A stretch of 64,000 nucleotides of DNA from Janthinobacterium agaricidamnosum NBRC 102515 = DSM 9628 (GCF_000723165.1 NZ_HG322949.1:5703995-5767994); one strand, 5' to 3'. Shown: positions 49,099-58,760, counted from the stretch's first letter. Notes: a model not told the origin generated them from the sequence alone. Translations and numbers: made by a program.

Positions 49099-49647
49099 AT
49101 GCACTCCCCACTGAAAAAACTGCTGTCCGCCGCCGCCGTCTCGCTCACCGTCTTGTTCGGCGCCTTGCTGGCTTCCGGGCCGGGCCATGCCGACGCGCTG
49201 GCCAAGCCGATCCCGGCGCCGGCCTTCACCGGCCTCGACACCTGGCTCAATTCGGCGCCGCTGACCATCGAACAATTGCGCGGCAAGGTGGTGCTGGTCG
49301 ATTTCTGGACCTACACCTGCATCAATTGCATCCACACGCTGCCGTATGTCAAAGCCTGGTACGACAAATACAAGGACCAGGGCCTGGTGGTGGTCGGCGT
49401 GCATACCCCGGAATATCCGTTCGAGCGCTCCACCGCGAACGTCAAGGATGCGCTGAAGCGCTTCGATATCCGCTATCCGGTCGCGCAAGACAACCGTTAT
49501 GCGACATGGGAGGCATACAACAACCAGTTCTGGCCGGCGTTTTACCTGATCGACAAGAGCGGCCGTATCGTCTACACCCATTTTGGCGAAGGCAAGTATG
49601 ATGAAACCGAGGCCACCATCCGTCGCCTGCTGGCGCAGCCAGGTTGA
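49099..49647 (+). CDS. Exported thioredoxin-like protein (DipZ/TlpA type)
   Basis: A 182-residue protein. After a signal peptide (LLSAAAVSLTVLFGALLASG) comes a thioredoxin fold with VVLVDFWTYTCINCIHTLPY (active site C-I-N-C), VVGVHTPEYPFERS, and a cis-proline segment in NQFWPAFYLIDKSGRIVYTH. The T-C-I-N-C and HTPEFxFE patterns are typical of the C-terminal domain of DipZ. It likely receives electrons from the CcdA protein and reduces or protects periplasmic thiols, possibly including the bufferin cysteines nearby. Same operon as ccdA. Confidence 0.88.
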   Translation: MHSPLKKLLSAAAVSLTVLFGALLASGPGHADALAKPIPAPAFTGLDTWLNSAPLTIEQLRGKVVLVDFWTYTCINCIHTLPYVKAWYDKYKDQGLVVVGVHTPEYPFERSTANVKDALKRFDIRYPVAQDNRYATWEAYNNQFWPAFYLIDKSGRIVYTHFGEGKYDETEATIRRLLAQPG

Positions 49648-49734
49648 ATCGACACATGCCAGAATCGACACATTCCAGATACATCAGACCCTTACGATGG
49701 GGCCATCTGTTGTCAACTTTATCAAGGAGCTTGT

Positions 49735-50772
49735 ATGTCTGAAGTCAATCTGAAGCGCCGGCGCCTGCTGGGCAGCGCCAGCGCCGGGATCGCCGCCACC
49801 GGACTGGTCCTGATGGGCATGCAGGCCGGCCCGGCCCGCGCCGCCATGACGCCGGCCGATGGGCCTGACCCGCTGGCGCCGCTGAAATACATCGACGCCG
49901 GCGTGCTCAACGTCGCCTACTACGAGGCCGGTCCGGCCGACGGTCCGGCGGTGCTGCTGCTGCATGGCTTTCCCTACGATATGCACTCGTATGTCGACGT
50001 CGCGCCGATCCTGGCGGCGCGCGGCTGCCGCGTCATCGTGCCGCATTTGCGCGGCCACGGCGAAACCCGTTTCCTCGATCCGGCCACGCCGCGCAGCGGC
50101 CAGCAGGCGGCCGTCGCGGCCGACATGCTCGAATTGATGAATGCGCTGAAGATCGAGCGCGCGGTGGTGGCCGGCTACGACTGGGGCGCGCGCACCGCCT
50201 GCGCGATGGCGGCGCTGTGGCCGCAGCGCTGCATCGGCATCGTCTCGGTGAACGGCTACCTGGTGCAGGACATCGCCCATGCGGCGCAGCCGATCCCGGC
50301 CAGGATCGAGGCCGGCCTGTGGTACCAGTATTATTTTGCGACCGAACGCGGTCGCACGGCGCTGCAAGCCAACCGGCGCGATATCGCGCGCGTGATCTGG
50401 AGCTACAACTCGCCGTCGTGGCACTACGACGAAGCGACCTTCCAGCGCAGCATGGCCTCGCTCGACAATCCCGATTATGTCGCTGTGGTGATCCATAATT
50501 ACCGCTTCCGCCTGGGTTTGCTGCCCGGTTATCCGGAATACCAGGATCTGGAGCGCGTGCTGGCCACGCTGCCGGTGATCACGGTGCCGGCGGTGACGCT
50601 GGACGGCCAGGCCGACGGCGTGGTGCCGGCCAACGACGGCACCGGGTATGCGGCAAAATTCAGCGGACCACGCACGCATCACATCGTGCCGGACGCCGGC
50701 CATAACCTGCCGCAGGAAGCGCCGCAGGCGTTTGCCGACGCGGTGCTGGAATTGCTGCCGGCGCGGCGCTGA
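49735..50772 (+). CDS. Tat-exported epoxide hydrolase-type alpha/beta hydrolase (paralogue)
   Basis: A 345-residue protein with a twin-arginine type start (LKRRRLLGSASAGIAATGLV) and the motifs VLLLHGFPYDMHSYVDVAPI, VPHLRGHGETRFL, VVAGYDWGARTACAMAALWP (Asp nucleophile), and DAGHNLPQEAPQAFADAV. It is a close paralogue of the protein at 40622; long stretches such as HGFPYDMHSYVDVAP are the same in both. AAGGAG precedes ATG 49735. It continues the ccdA-thioredoxin operon (87-base gap) and is followed by a small exported protein. The substrate is unknown, but the association of this hydrolase type with both RiPP-like and thiol genes is notable. Confidence 0.8.
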   Translation: MSEVNLKRRRLLGSASAGIAATGLVLMGMQAGPARAAMTPADGPDPLAPLKYIDAGVLNVAYYEAGPADGPAVLLLHGFPYDMHSYVDVAPILAARGCRVIVPHLRGHGETRFLDPATPRSGQQAAVAADMLELMNALKIERAVVAGYDWGARTACAMAALWPQRCIGIVSVNGYLVQDIAHAAQPIPARIEAGLWYQYYFATERGRTALQANRRDIARVIWSYNSPSWHYDEATFQRSMASLDNPDYVAVVIHNYRFRLGLLPGYPEYQDLERVLATLPVITVPAVTLDGQADGVVPANDGTGYAAKFSGPRTHHIVPDAGHNLPQEAPQAFADAVLELLPARR

Positions 50773-50773
50773 G

Positions 50774-51124
50774 ATGAAAGCATCGTGGATGCTTGGCGCC
50801 GTGCTGCTGGTCGCCGCCGCGTCGAGCGGCACGGCGTGGGCGCAGTCGGCTGCCGCGCCGGCCGCCAGGCCGTTCGCCTGCGCCGACGCGCTGTGCGGCG
50901 CCGGCGGCCATTTGCGCGGTATCGACCTGGGCGATCTGCGGCCGGCCGCCAGGCCGGCGCAGCAATTCAAGCGTACCGGTGGCGGCCAGCCGGCGCCGTC
51001 AATGAGCTTGCGCGACCATGCCGAAACCTTCGATTGCCCGGTCAGCTTTGCCTTTGGCGGCGAGCTGGGCGCGAAGGGGAGCAAGGCCGCGAAAGTGCTG
51101 GGCCAGACAACGACCTGGCCATAG
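50774..51124 (+). CDS. Small exported protein, unknown function
   Basis: A 116-residue protein with a signal peptide (LGAVLLVAAASSGTAWAQSA). The mature part has three cysteines (RPFACADALCGAGGH and ETFDCPVSF) and a glycine/alanine-rich end; no family is recognised. The paired Cys in ACADALC could bind metal or be oxidised by the nearby thiol system. It begins one base after the hydrolase stop, so it belongs to that operon. The longer frame from 50648 overlaps the hydrolase and is rejected. Confidence 0.65.
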   Translation: MKASWMLGAVLLVAAASSGTAWAQSAAAPAARPFACADALCGAGGHLRGIDLGDLRPAARPAQQFKRTGGGQPAPSMSLRDHAETFDCPVSFAFGGELGAKGSKAAKVLGQTTTWP

Positions 51125-51145
51125 CCGGCTTGGCTTGAATTGGGC

Positions 51146-52105
51146 TTAATTAAGCGGTATCCAGGTATACGACTTGCCTGTCTTGCGCAGATGCCCAATG
51201 CCGGGGAAGGGAATATGCGCCGCCGCGATCAGCGCGCCGCTTTTTTCCGCCGCCGAGAATATGCGGTCGCGGCTGGCGCTGGCGGCCTTGGAATCGGTAT
51301 CGGCGCTGATCGTCACTTCGGGATGCGGGAATTGCACCGGGCCGACATGGATTGTGTCGCCGACGATGTACATCGTCGCGCCGTCGCTTTCGACCACATA
51401 CACGGTGTGGCCGGGCGTATGGCCGTAGGCCGCGTCCGCTCGCACGCCCGGGTAAAACTCGGTGCTGCCCTGGAATGGCAGGAACCGCGAGGCGGCGGCA
51501 TATGGCGGAAACGCGATGCCGGCCTGTTCAAACCACGGTTGCATCTCCTTGGCCACCGATGCCGCGTTGGCCGGGTTGAGCCAGTAATCCGCGTCATGCT
51601 GGTCGACGTGGATTTTCGCGTTAGGAAAACGCATTTTTCCGTCGGCGATCAAGCCGCCGAAATGGTCCGGATGCAGGTGCGTGATAAAAATATCATCGAC
51701 CTGTTCCGGCTTGTAGCCGGACGCTTCCAGGTTGGCGACGAAGCGGCCCAGCGTCGGCCCGACGAAGGCGCCGGCCCCGGCGTCGATCAGGATCAGCTTG
51801 TCGCCGGTGTTCACCACATACGCGTTAAACGACATGTCATACGGCAGCTTGATAAACGACCGGGCCAGTTCGCGGCGGGTCTTTTCGGGCGCTTGCGATA
51901 AAAAGGCGTCGACCGGCAGCGCCAGCGTACCGTCGCTGATCGCGGTAATTTCGAAGCTGCCCAGCATGGTACGGTAAAAACCGGGAGCGGCCGTCTTTGC
52001 CATCGGCGCCGCCGCCGATGCCGGATGGGGGGCCAGGACGCCTGACAGCAGGGTCGACAACAGCAGCATCAGCGCCGCTACCTTACTTTTTTTAGTGTTG
52101 TGCAT
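51146..52105 (-). CDS. Exported metallo-beta-lactamase-fold hydrolase
   Basis: A 319-residue protein. ATG 52105 gives a signal sequence (KVAALMLLLSTLLSGVLAPH); the longer frame is not preferred. Metal-binding residues are seen in IFITHLHPDHFGGLIADGKM (HxHxDH), YGHTPGHTVYVV, YIVGDTIHVG and AAHIPFPGIGHL. The pattern LIDAGAGAFVGPTLGRFVAN is that of lactonase-like or quorum-quenching-like MBL enzymes with MBL-fold glyoxalase relatives. It is convergent with the small exported protein and divergent from the LysR gene at 52243, which may regulate it. Confidence 0.85.
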   Translation of the reverse strand: MHNTKKSKVAALMLLLSTLLSGVLAPHPASAAAPMAKTAAPGFYRTMLGSFEITAISDGTLALPVDAFLSQAPEKTRRELARSFIKLPYDMSFNAYVVNTGDKLILIDAGAGAFVGPTLGRFVANLEASGYKPEQVDDIFITHLHPDHFGGLIADGKMRFPNAKIHVDQHDADYWLNPANAASVAKEMQPWFEQAGIAFPPYAAASRFLPFQGSTEFYPGVRADAAYGHTPGHTVYVVESDGATMYIVGDTIHVGPVQFPHPEVTISADTDSKAASASRDRIFSAAEKSGALIAAAHIPFPGIGHLRKTGKSYTWIPLN

Positions 52106-52242
52106 GGGGACTTTATTTTCAGTGATGGGCCGGCGCCGATCGCCGGGTCCAGGATGGAATTCAGGTCCCAGTGTCGGCCATGCAGGGCAGGATGACAATC
52201 ATATAAAATGCATTTCAGGCATACAAAAAAGCATGAGTGAAC

Positions 52243-53094
52243 ATGGACTGGGATGACGTGAGAATATTTTTGGCAATCGCCAGGAATGGATCGCTGGGCG
52301 GCGCCGCGCGGCAACTGGGCCAGACCCAGCCGACCATGGGCCGCCGCCTGAGTGCGCTGGAAGACGAGGTCGGGCACAAACTGTTCCAGCGCACGGCGCA
52401 CGGTTTCATGCTGAGCGACGAGGGCGCGTCGGTGTTCAATCATGCCGAGCGCGCCGAAGAGGAAATGCTGCGCTTCGAACGGGTGCTGGCCGGCGCCGAC
52501 GACCAGGTCAGCGGCTTGTTGCGGGTGTCGTCGTCCGACTGGTTCGGCACCTACATGCTGACGCCGATCCTGGTGGAACTCGGCATGCTGCATCCGCAGG
52601 TCGTGACCGAACTGCTGACCGATACGCGGCTGTACAACTTGTCCCGGCGCGAGGCCGATATCGCATTCCGCATCGTGCCGTTTACCGAGCAGGACGTGGT
52701 GTCGAAACGCCTGCTGACGATGCCGTACGGACTGTATGCAAAAAAGGGATCGGCGCCGCGCATCGCCGCCGATGGCGAGGGCGCGCGCGTGGTCACCATG
52801 CATCTGGCGTTCGAGGACTTGCCGGATGCCAGATGGCTGCGTGAAACGCTGCCCAGGGCGACCATCGCATTTCGCAGCAATAACCGTCTATCGCAGGCAC
52901 AACTGTGCGCGCAGGGCGGCTGCCTGGCGGTCTTGCCGAAACCGCTGGCAACCGCGCTGGGCACGCTGGAAGAAGTGCCGATGCCTGTTGCGCCGCCGAG
53001 CCGCGATACCTATGTCGGCTATCACCGCGACTTGCGCAGCGTCGCGCGCCTGCGCGCGCTGCTCGACCTGGTGTTTGCGCGCTTGCATAATTGA
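52243..53094 (+). CDS. LysR family transcriptional regulator
   Basis: A 283-residue LysR regulator with MDWDDVRIFLAIARNGSLGG, AARQLGQTQPTMGRRLSALE, DEVGHKLFQRTAHGFMLSDE as DNA-binding domain and a typical effector domain after residue 90. ATG 52243 gives the usual start MDWDD; GTG 52237 would add two residues. It is divergent from the MBL-fold gene (gap 138 bases), where ATGCATTTCAGGCAT around 52207-52221 may be its box. The effector is unknown. Confidence 0.88.
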   Translation: MDWDDVRIFLAIARNGSLGGAARQLGQTQPTMGRRLSALEDEVGHKLFQRTAHGFMLSDEGASVFNHAERAEEEMLRFERVLAGADDQVSGLLRVSSSDWFGTYMLTPILVELGMLHPQVVTELLTDTRLYNLSRREADIAFRIVPFTEQDVVSKRLLTMPYGLYAKKGSAPRIAADGEGARVVTMHLAFEDLPDARWLRETLPRATIAFRSNNRLSQAQLCAQGGCLAVLPKPLATALGTLEEVPMPVAPPSRDTYVGYHRDLRSVARLRALLDLVFARLHN

Positions 53095-53143
53095 CGGGCA
53101 TCGGCGCATGGCGTGATACCGGCGCCAATTTAAGCATAGCTTA

Positions 53144-53166
53144 ATTTAAATCGCTTGCTATTTAAT
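53144..53166 (+). promoter_or_regulatory. AT-rich repeat ATTTAA-N9-ATTTAA in front of the exported hydrolase
   Basis: ATTTAA at 53144-53149 and again at 53160-53165 lie about 85 bases before the hydrolase ATG, in an AT-rich stretch that differs sharply from its GC-rich surroundings. It resembles operator or promoter DNA for a MarR-type regulator, but this is weak evidence. Confidence 0.25.
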
Positions 53167-53249
53167 AGTTCTCTATGTATAGTGCGCTCATCAATCGCAC
53201 ACTACCCATTAATATTGAACTGAACCACTCACTTGACAAGGACCCGACC

Positions 53250-54047
53250 ATGAAACAACTGCACCAATTTGCCCTCGCCGCCGCCGCGGCCCTGACCCTG
53301 AATGGCGCCGCGATGCTGCCGTCCCAGGCCGCCGAAGCCGCCGCCAAGCCGACCATCGTGCTGGTGCACGGCGCGTTTGCCGATTCGTCGAGCTGGGATG
53401 GCGTGACCGCCAAGTTGCTGGCCGATGGCTACAGCGTGGTCGGCGCCGCCAATCCGCTGCGCAGCGTCAAGGGCGACGCGGTGACCGTGTCGGGCATCGT
53501 GAAAGGCATCAAAGGCCCGGTCGTGCTGGTTGGCCACTCGTACGGCGGCTCGGTCATTTCGGCGGCGGCGAACGGCAATGGCAACGTCAAGAGCCTGGTG
53601 TATGTCGCCGCGTTTGCGCCGGAAGCCGGTGAAAATGCGATCGGACTGTCCGGCCGCTTCCCGGGCAGCACGCTGGGACCGACGCTGGCGCCGCCCGTGA
53701 TCCTGGCCGACGGCAGCAAGGACCTGTATATCCAGCAAGCGCAATTTCCGCAGCAATTCGCCGCCGACGTGCCGCTGGCGCAGGCGCAGCTGATGGCCGC
53801 CGGACAGCGCCCGATCGCCGAAGCCGCGCTGACCGAAGCGGCCGGCGCGCCAGCCTGGAAAACCGTGCCCTCCTATTTTGTGTATGGCAGCGCGGACAAG
53901 AACATTCCCGCCGCGGCGCTCGGTTTCATGGCGCAGCGCGCCAAGTCGGTCAAGACACTGGTGATTCCCGGTGCTTCGCACGTGGTGATGACGTCGCATC
54001 CAGCCGAAGTGGCCGGCCTGATCGAAGAAGCCGCCAAGGCCCGATAA
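53250..54047 (+). CDS. Exported alpha/beta hydrolase (serine type)
   Basis: A 265-residue protein with a signal peptide (FALAAAAALTLNGAAMLPSQ). Motifs: IVLVHGAFADSSSWDGVTAK (oxyanion HGA), VVLVGHSYGGSVISAAANGN (nucleophile Ser), LVYVAAFAPEAGEN, the acid in YGSADKNIP, and the histidine in PGASHVVMTSHPAEVAGLIE. It belongs to the same broad group as 33211 and 43752 but has intact residues. Probably co-transcribed with the hydrolase at 54120 (72-base gap). Substrate not predictable. Confidence 0.85.
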   Translation: MKQLHQFALAAAAALTLNGAAMLPSQAAEAAAKPTIVLVHGAFADSSSWDGVTAKLLADGYSVVGAANPLRSVKGDAVTVSGIVKGIKGPVVLVGHSYGGSVISAAANGNGNVKSLVYVAAFAPEAGENAIGLSGRFPGSTLGPTLAPPVILADGSKDLYIQQAQFPQQFAADVPLAQAQLMAAGQRPIAEAALTEAAGAPAWKTVPSYFVYGSADKNIPAAALGFMAQRAKSVKTLVIPGASHVVMTSHPAEVAGLIEEAAKAR

Positions 54048-54119
54048 ACCCGACAGGCGGCACTGATAATTAGTGCGCTAAACAATAGCCAATTATTCAA
54101 AATGAACAGGAATACCATC

Positions 54120-55124
54120 ATGAGCAACGATCTTCACAACGCCGCCCCGCTCAACCGCGCGCGCCGTTCGGCGCTGTTCGGCGGCGCCGGCCTGGCTGCC
54201 GTGGCGGCGGCCATCGCCGCGCCGCTGGCCGGCCTGAGCGGTTCGGCGCAAGCCGCATCGTCGTACGACCATCTGCCCGAGGCGCCGCTGCGCAAGACCG
54301 CCAGCACCTTCACCACCCGCGACGGGGTGGACATTTATTACAAGGATTGGGGCCATGGCCAGCCCATCGTGTTTTGCCACGGCTGGCCGCTCAATTCGGA
54401 TAGCTGGGAATCGCAAATGTTCCATCTGGCTAATAACGGTTTCCGCGTCATCGCCCATGACCGGCGCGGCCACGGCCGTTCCAGCCAGCCGTGGGACGGC
54501 AACGACATGGACCATTACGCCGACGACCTGGCCCAATTGATCGACGTGCTGAACTTGAAGAACGTCATCCTGCTCGGTTTCTCGACCGGCGGCGGCGAAG
54601 TGGCGCGTTATGTCGGCCGCCACGGCACCAGACGGGTCGCCAAGCTGGGCCTGATTTCCGCCGTGCCGCCGCTGATGCTGAAAACCGCCGACAATCCGGA
54701 CGGCTTGCCGCTGTCGGTGTTCGACGGCATCCGCGCCGCGTCGCAGGCGAATCGTTCGCAGCTCTACCTGGACCTCGCCTCCGGTCCGTTCTACGGCTAC
54801 AACCGCCCCGGCGCCAAGCCGTCGCAAGGCATCATCCAGTCGTGGTGGATGCAGGGCATGATGGGCGGCCACAAGAATACCTATGACTCGATCAAGGCAT
54901 TCTCGGAAACCGACTTCCGCGCCGACTTGCAGAAATTCGACAAGCCGACGCTGATCATCCACGGCGACGACGACCAGATCGTGCCGATCGGCGCGGCCGG
55001 CAAGGCGTCCGCCGCGATCGTCAAGCACGCCAGGCTGCTGGTGTATGCGGGCGCGCCGCACGGCCTGACCGATACCCACAAGGACAAGGTCAACGCCGAC
55101 CTGCTGGCGTTCGCCAGGTCTTGA
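54120..55124 (+). CDS. Tat-exported alpha/beta hydrolase of the non-heme chloroperoxidase type
   Basis: A 334-residue protein. The N-terminus has a Tat-like signal ([20 protein letters not shown]). The catalytic domain is that of cofactor-free haloperoxidases: [72 protein letters not shown] (Ser nucleophile in GFSTGGGE), [10 protein letters not shown], and [20 protein letters not shown] (His). AGGAAT before ATG 54120 supports this start over ATG 54102. These enzymes are perhydrolases or esterases with peracid as intermediate, which would fit the oxidant-related genes nearby. Confidence 0.85.
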   Translation: MSNDLHNAAPLNRARRSALFGGAGLAAVAAAIAAPLAGLSGSAQAASSYDHLPEAPLRKTASTFTTRDGVDIYYKDWGHGQPIVFCHGWPLNSDSWESQMFHLANNGFRVIAHDRRGHGRSSQPWDGNDMDHYADDLAQLIDVLNLKNVILLGFSTGGGEVARYVGRHGTRRVAKLGLISAVPPLMLKTADNPDGLPLSVFDGIRAASQANRSQLYLDLASGPFYGYNRPGAKPSQGIIQSWWMQGMMGGHKNTYDSIKAFSETDFRADLQKFDKPTLIIHGDDDQIVPIGAAGKASAAIVKHARLLVYAGAPHGLTDTHKDKVNADLLAFARS

Positions 55125-55235
55125 GCGCAGGCCGGCCCGATGCAAAAGGGCGCTGATACACTGGCGTTTGCCGTACAGTGTGGTATCCGGGAGTAATCGG
55201 CCCGGATTGAATCAGCGTACCCTTACACCTAGCCG

Positions 55236-57686
55236 ATGGCCTACATGTTTTCCAGATCAAGCTCCTCCAACTCCTCATTCTCCGCTGGCGCGCTGCTGCG
55301 CGCCATCCTGCTGTCGCTGCTGCTGGCGCTGTCGTTTGCGCCCGGCGCGGCCTGGTCGCAGATCGACGCCGCCAGCGCCGACGCCACGCTCGATGGCTTG
55401 CGCAAGCAAATCACCGCCATCCAGACCGCGCTCAAGGGCGACGACGATCTCGACGAAGCGACGCTGACGCGCATGAAGGCCGATGCGCTGGCGGCCGGCG
55501 CCGACGCGTCCAAGGTGGCCACCGCACTGGCGCCGCTGCTGGCCAGCGTGCAGGCGCGGCTGGCCGAGCTGGGCACGCCCGCCGCCGGCATCAAGGAAGC
55601 GCCCGACGTGGCGGCCCAGCGCGCCCAGCTGGACCGCGACGGCGGCGCGCTCGACACCCAGGTCAAACTGGCGCGGCTGCTGGCGGTCGAAGCCGACCAG
55701 GCCACCGAACAGGTGGCCACGGTGCGCCGCGCCCAATTGCAGGCGCGCCTCGGCGAACGCACCGCGTCGATCCTGGCCGGCTCGTTCTGGACCCAGCTGC
55801 ATGCGGAATTGCCGCAAAACGTGCAGCGCCTGCGCAACCTGGGGAGCGAGATCGGCAATTCGGCGCGCAACACGCCGTGGCAAGTGTGGACCGGCCTGGC
55901 GCTGGCGATGCTGGCGCTGGGCCTGGCCGGCATGCGCGCCGAGCGCTACCTGCTGCTGCTGACCTCGACCCGCGTGCCGCACGGCCGCCTGCGGCGCTCG
56001 CTGCATGCGCTGGTGGTGATCTTGCTGGCGCTGGCCGTGCCGGCGCTGATCGCCGAATTGCTGGCGCTCGGCGTGCGCTGGGACACCACGCTGTCCGACA
56101 AGACCTCGGCCTTCCTCAGCGGCGCGGTCGGCATCATCTGCTTCGCCGGCTATATCGCCGGCCTGGGCCATGCGCTGCTGTCGCCGAAGCGGCCGTCGTG
56201 GCGGCTGCTGCCGCTGGCCGATGCGCTGGCGCACCGCATGCGCCAGTTCCCCGCCGTGTTCGCGGTGGTGGTGGTGCTGGTCTGGACCGCCGAGCGCATG
56301 TCGGCGGTGGTCAACGCCGGCCTGTCGACGGCGGTGGCGGTCAATTGCATCGTCGCGCTGGTGTTGAGCGTCACCGTGGCGCTCGGCCTGCTGCGCGCCG
56401 AGCGCTGCTGGCGCCAGGTGCGCGCCGCCGACCCGCAGTCGCCGTCGACGCCGTTCTGGCTGCGCTGCGTGGTGGTGGTGCTGTGGCTGGTGCTGGCGAC
56501 TTCCCTGATCAGCCTGCTGGTTGGCTATGTCGCATTCGGCAGTTTCATCGCCAAGCAAGTCAGCTGGGTGCTGGTGGTGGTGTGCAGCACCTATCTGCTG
56601 ACGGTGCTGGTGGACGATCTCTGCATGCTGCTGTCGTCGACCGCGCCCGACCCGGACGCCGCCAATCCGGTGCTGGCCACGCCGAAGGCGCGCGACCAGG
56701 CGGCGGTGCTGCTGTCCGGCGTCGGCCGCGCCATCGTCGTGATGCTGGCGGCGATGATCTTGCTGGCGCCGTTCGGCGAAGGGCCGGGCGAATTGTTCCA
56801 CCGGGTCGGCCAGATCCAGGATGGCCTGGCGGTCGGCGAAATCAAGATCCGCCCGGCCGCCGTGATCCAGGCGCTGAGCGTGCTGGTGCTGGGTTTCCTC
56901 GGCCTGGGCCTGTTCAAGCGCTGGCTGAAAACCAGCTACCTGCCGACCACCAACCTCGACGCCGGCATGCAAGTGTCGGCGCTGACGCTGTTCGGCTACG
57001 CCGGCGGCATCATCGCCGTGGCGATGGCGCTGTCGGCCGCCGGCATCGGCCTGGAACGCATCGCATGGGTCGCCAGCGCGCTGTCGGTCGGTATCGGTTT
57101 CGGCTTGCAGGCGGTGGTGCAAAACTTCGTGTCGGGCCTGATCCTGCTGGCCGAGCGGCCGGTCAAGGTCGGCGACTGGGTCTCGCTGGGCGGGGTCGAG
57201 GGCGATATCCGGCGCATCAACGTGCGCGCCACCGAAATCCAGATGGGCGACCGTTCGACGGTGATCGTGCCGAACTCGGAATTCATCACCAAGACGGTGC
57301 GCAACGTGACCCACGCCAGCCCGCTGGGGCTGGTGCAGATCAAGTTGCCGCTGCCGCTGTCGACCGACGCCGAACAGGCCCGCGCGCTGATCCTGGCGGC
57401 CTTCGTCGACAGCGCCGACGTGCTCGATACGCCGGCGCCGAACGTGCAGCTGGACGGCATCGACAACGGCTTCCTGATGTTCAACGCGACCGGTTTTGTG
57501 CCGTCGCCGCGGCTGGCCTACGGCGTGCGCAGCAGCTTGCTGTTCGACTTGCTGAAACGCTTGCGCGCGGCCGACATGCCGATTTCGAAACCGAGCACGA
57601 TGATCCTCAGCAGCGCGCCGGCGCCGGCCGCCCAGCCGGCCATGCCGGGCCTGGTGGCCGCGGCGGCGCCGCCCGGCACGGCTTGA
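55236..57686 (+). CDS. DUF3772/MscS family mechanosensitive channel protein
   Basis: An 816-residue membrane protein. After a hydrophobic N-terminal segment comes a helical periplasmic part of about 200 residues (DUF3772 type, DATLDGLRKQITAIQTALKG), then about eleven transmembrane helices (from around residue 210 to 640) and an MscS domain. The pore-lining and vestibule motifs are clear: SVGIGFGLQAVVQNFVSGLI, LLAERPVKVGDWVSLGGVEG, and STVIVPNSEFITKTVRNVTH. It releases solutes upon osmotic down-shock or membrane tension. It is a single gene, with a bidirectional terminator at 57701. Confidence 0.88.
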   Translation: MAYMFSRSSSSNSSFSAGALLRAILLSLLLALSFAPGAAWSQIDAASADATLDGLRKQITAIQTALKGDDDLDEATLTRMKADALAAGADASKVATALAPLLASVQARLAELGTPAAGIKEAPDVAAQRAQLDRDGGALDTQVKLARLLAVEADQATEQVATVRRAQLQARLGERTASILAGSFWTQLHAELPQNVQRLRNLGSEIGNSARNTPWQVWTGLALAMLALGLAGMRAERYLLLLTSTRVPHGRLRRSLHALVVILLALAVPALIAELLALGVRWDTTLSDKTSAFLSGAVGIICFAGYIAGLGHALLSPKRPSWRLLPLADALAHRMRQFPAVFAVVVVLVWTAERMSAVVNAGLSTAVAVNCIVALVLSVTVALGLLRAERCWRQVRAADPQSPSTPFWLRCVVVVLWLVLATSLISLLVGYVAFGSFIAKQVSWVLVVVCSTYLLTVLVDDLCMLLSSTAPDPDAANPVLATPKARDQAAVLLSGVGRAIVVMLAAMILLAPFGEGPGELFHRVGQIQDGLAVGEIKIRPAAVIQALSVLVLGFLGLGLFKRWLKTSYLPTTNLDAGMQVSALTLFGYAGGIIAVAMALSAAGIGLERIAWVASALSVGIGFGLQAVVQNFVSGLILLAERPVKVGDWVSLGGVEGDIRRINVRATEIQMGDRSTVIVPNSEFITKTVRNVTHASPLGLVQIKLPLPLSTDAEQARALILAAFVDSADVLDTPAPNVQLDGIDNGFLMFNATGFVPSPRLAYGVRSSLLFDLLKRLRAADMPISKPSTMILSSAPAPAAQPAMPGLVAAAAPPGTA

Positions 57687-57700
57687 GAGGCGGCAAACTG

Positions 57701-57720
57701 CAACGCCGCCATCGGCGTTG
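57701..57720. terminator. Bidirectional terminator-like hairpin
   Basis: Perfect eight-base stem CAACGCCG (57701-57708) and CGGCGTTG (57713-57720) with a four-base loop, exactly between the convergent stops of the channel (57686) and LysR (57723) genes. Confidence 0.55.
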
Positions 57721-57722
57721 TG

Positions 57723-58631
57723 TCAGGCGCTCCCGCTGCAGCCGGGATTGCAGGCGCGCAGGTTGTCGCTCAAATAGTCGATGAACGCCATCGCCCTGCG
57801 GCTGGGATTTTCCTTCGGATAGACGGCGTACAGGTCGATGTGGCTGGAGACAAAATCTTCCAGCGCCGTTTCCAGCCTGCCGTCGGCCAGTTCGGCGCGG
57901 ATGTCCCATTCATTCTTCAGCATCACCCCTTTTCCGCCGATCGCCCACTGGCGCAGCACGGCGCCGTCGCTGGCGTTGCGGTCGCCGCCGACCTTGACCG
58001 GCGTGCGCTTGCCGTCGACCACGAACGGCCATGCCGACAGCGGCGCGCTATGCCGCGTCAGCACCAGGCAGTTATGGCTGGCCAGTTCGGATGGATGGCG
58101 CGGCTTGCCATGCTCGCGCCAATAGGACGGCGCGGCGCACACCAGGTGCCTGCCGCGCACCAGCAAGCGGGCCTTCAGGTTCGAATCCTGCAGCGGCCCG
58201 CTGCGGACCGCGATATCGAGCTGCTGCTCCAGCAGGTTTTCCAGCGAATCGCTGAGCACCAGGCCGATCTTGACGCCGGGATGCAGCAGCATGAAACGGT
58301 CGATCAGCGGCAGCAGGCTGTTGCGCCCGAAATCGTTGCTGGCGGCGATGCGTATCGGTCCCTGCAGCACGCCGTCCTGGGCAATCTCGCCCAGCGTCGC
58401 TTCCCACGCGTCGAGCATCCTGCGCGCGCCGGCCAGCAGCAGGTCGCCTTCATGCGTCAGCGCCAGCCTGCGCGTCGAGCGCGTGACGAGGCGCACGCCG
58501 ACCTCGTTTTCAAGCTGCTGCAGCGCCAGCGTGACGGTCGACGTCGCCTTGCCACGCAAGCGGGCCGCCGCCGAAAAGCTGCCGGTGTCGGTGATATCGA
58601 TCAGCAGGTGCAAGGTAGCCAGTGTGTCCAT
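57723..58631 (-). CDS. LysR family transcriptional regulator
   Basis: A 302-residue LysR regulator with DNA-binding domain LLIDITDTGSFSAAARLRGK, ATSTVTLALQQLENEVGVRL, VTRSTRRLALTHEGDLLLAG, and a CrgA-like effector domain. It is divergent from the SDR gene at 58761. In the 129-base gap, CTAGT (58664-58668) and ACTAG (58693-58697) form a spaced dyad that may be its operator. It probably controls the SDR and nitroreductase genes. Confidence 0.88.
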   Translation of the reverse strand: MDTLATLHLLIDITDTGSFSAAARLRGKATSTVTLALQQLENEVGVRLVTRSTRRLALTHEGDLLLAGARRMLDAWEATLGEIAQDGVLQGPIRIAASNDFGRNSLLPLIDRFMLLHPGVKIGLVLSDSLENLLEQQLDIAVRSGPLQDSNLKARLLVRGRHLVCAAPSYWREHGKPRHPSELASHNCLVLTRHSAPLSAWPFVVDGKRTPVKVGGDRNASDGAVLRQWAIGGKGVMLKNEWDIRAELADGRLETALEDFVSSHIDLYAVYPKENPSRRAMAFIDYLSDNLRACNPGCSGSA

Positions 58632-58760
58632 TATTCATGATAGTCGAAAGATGATTTCACATTCTAGTGGATTATCAACGAGATTGTTGAGGACTAGGAT
58701 GAAGCCATAGTTCAGGGACTGGTTTTTCTTTCTTCCCTCGTTTAACCGACAGGAATCATC

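Noticed and set aside
55275..57314. Minus-strand ORF of 679 aa opposite the MscS channel
   Set aside because: His/Gln/Arg-rich antisense shadow with no domain.
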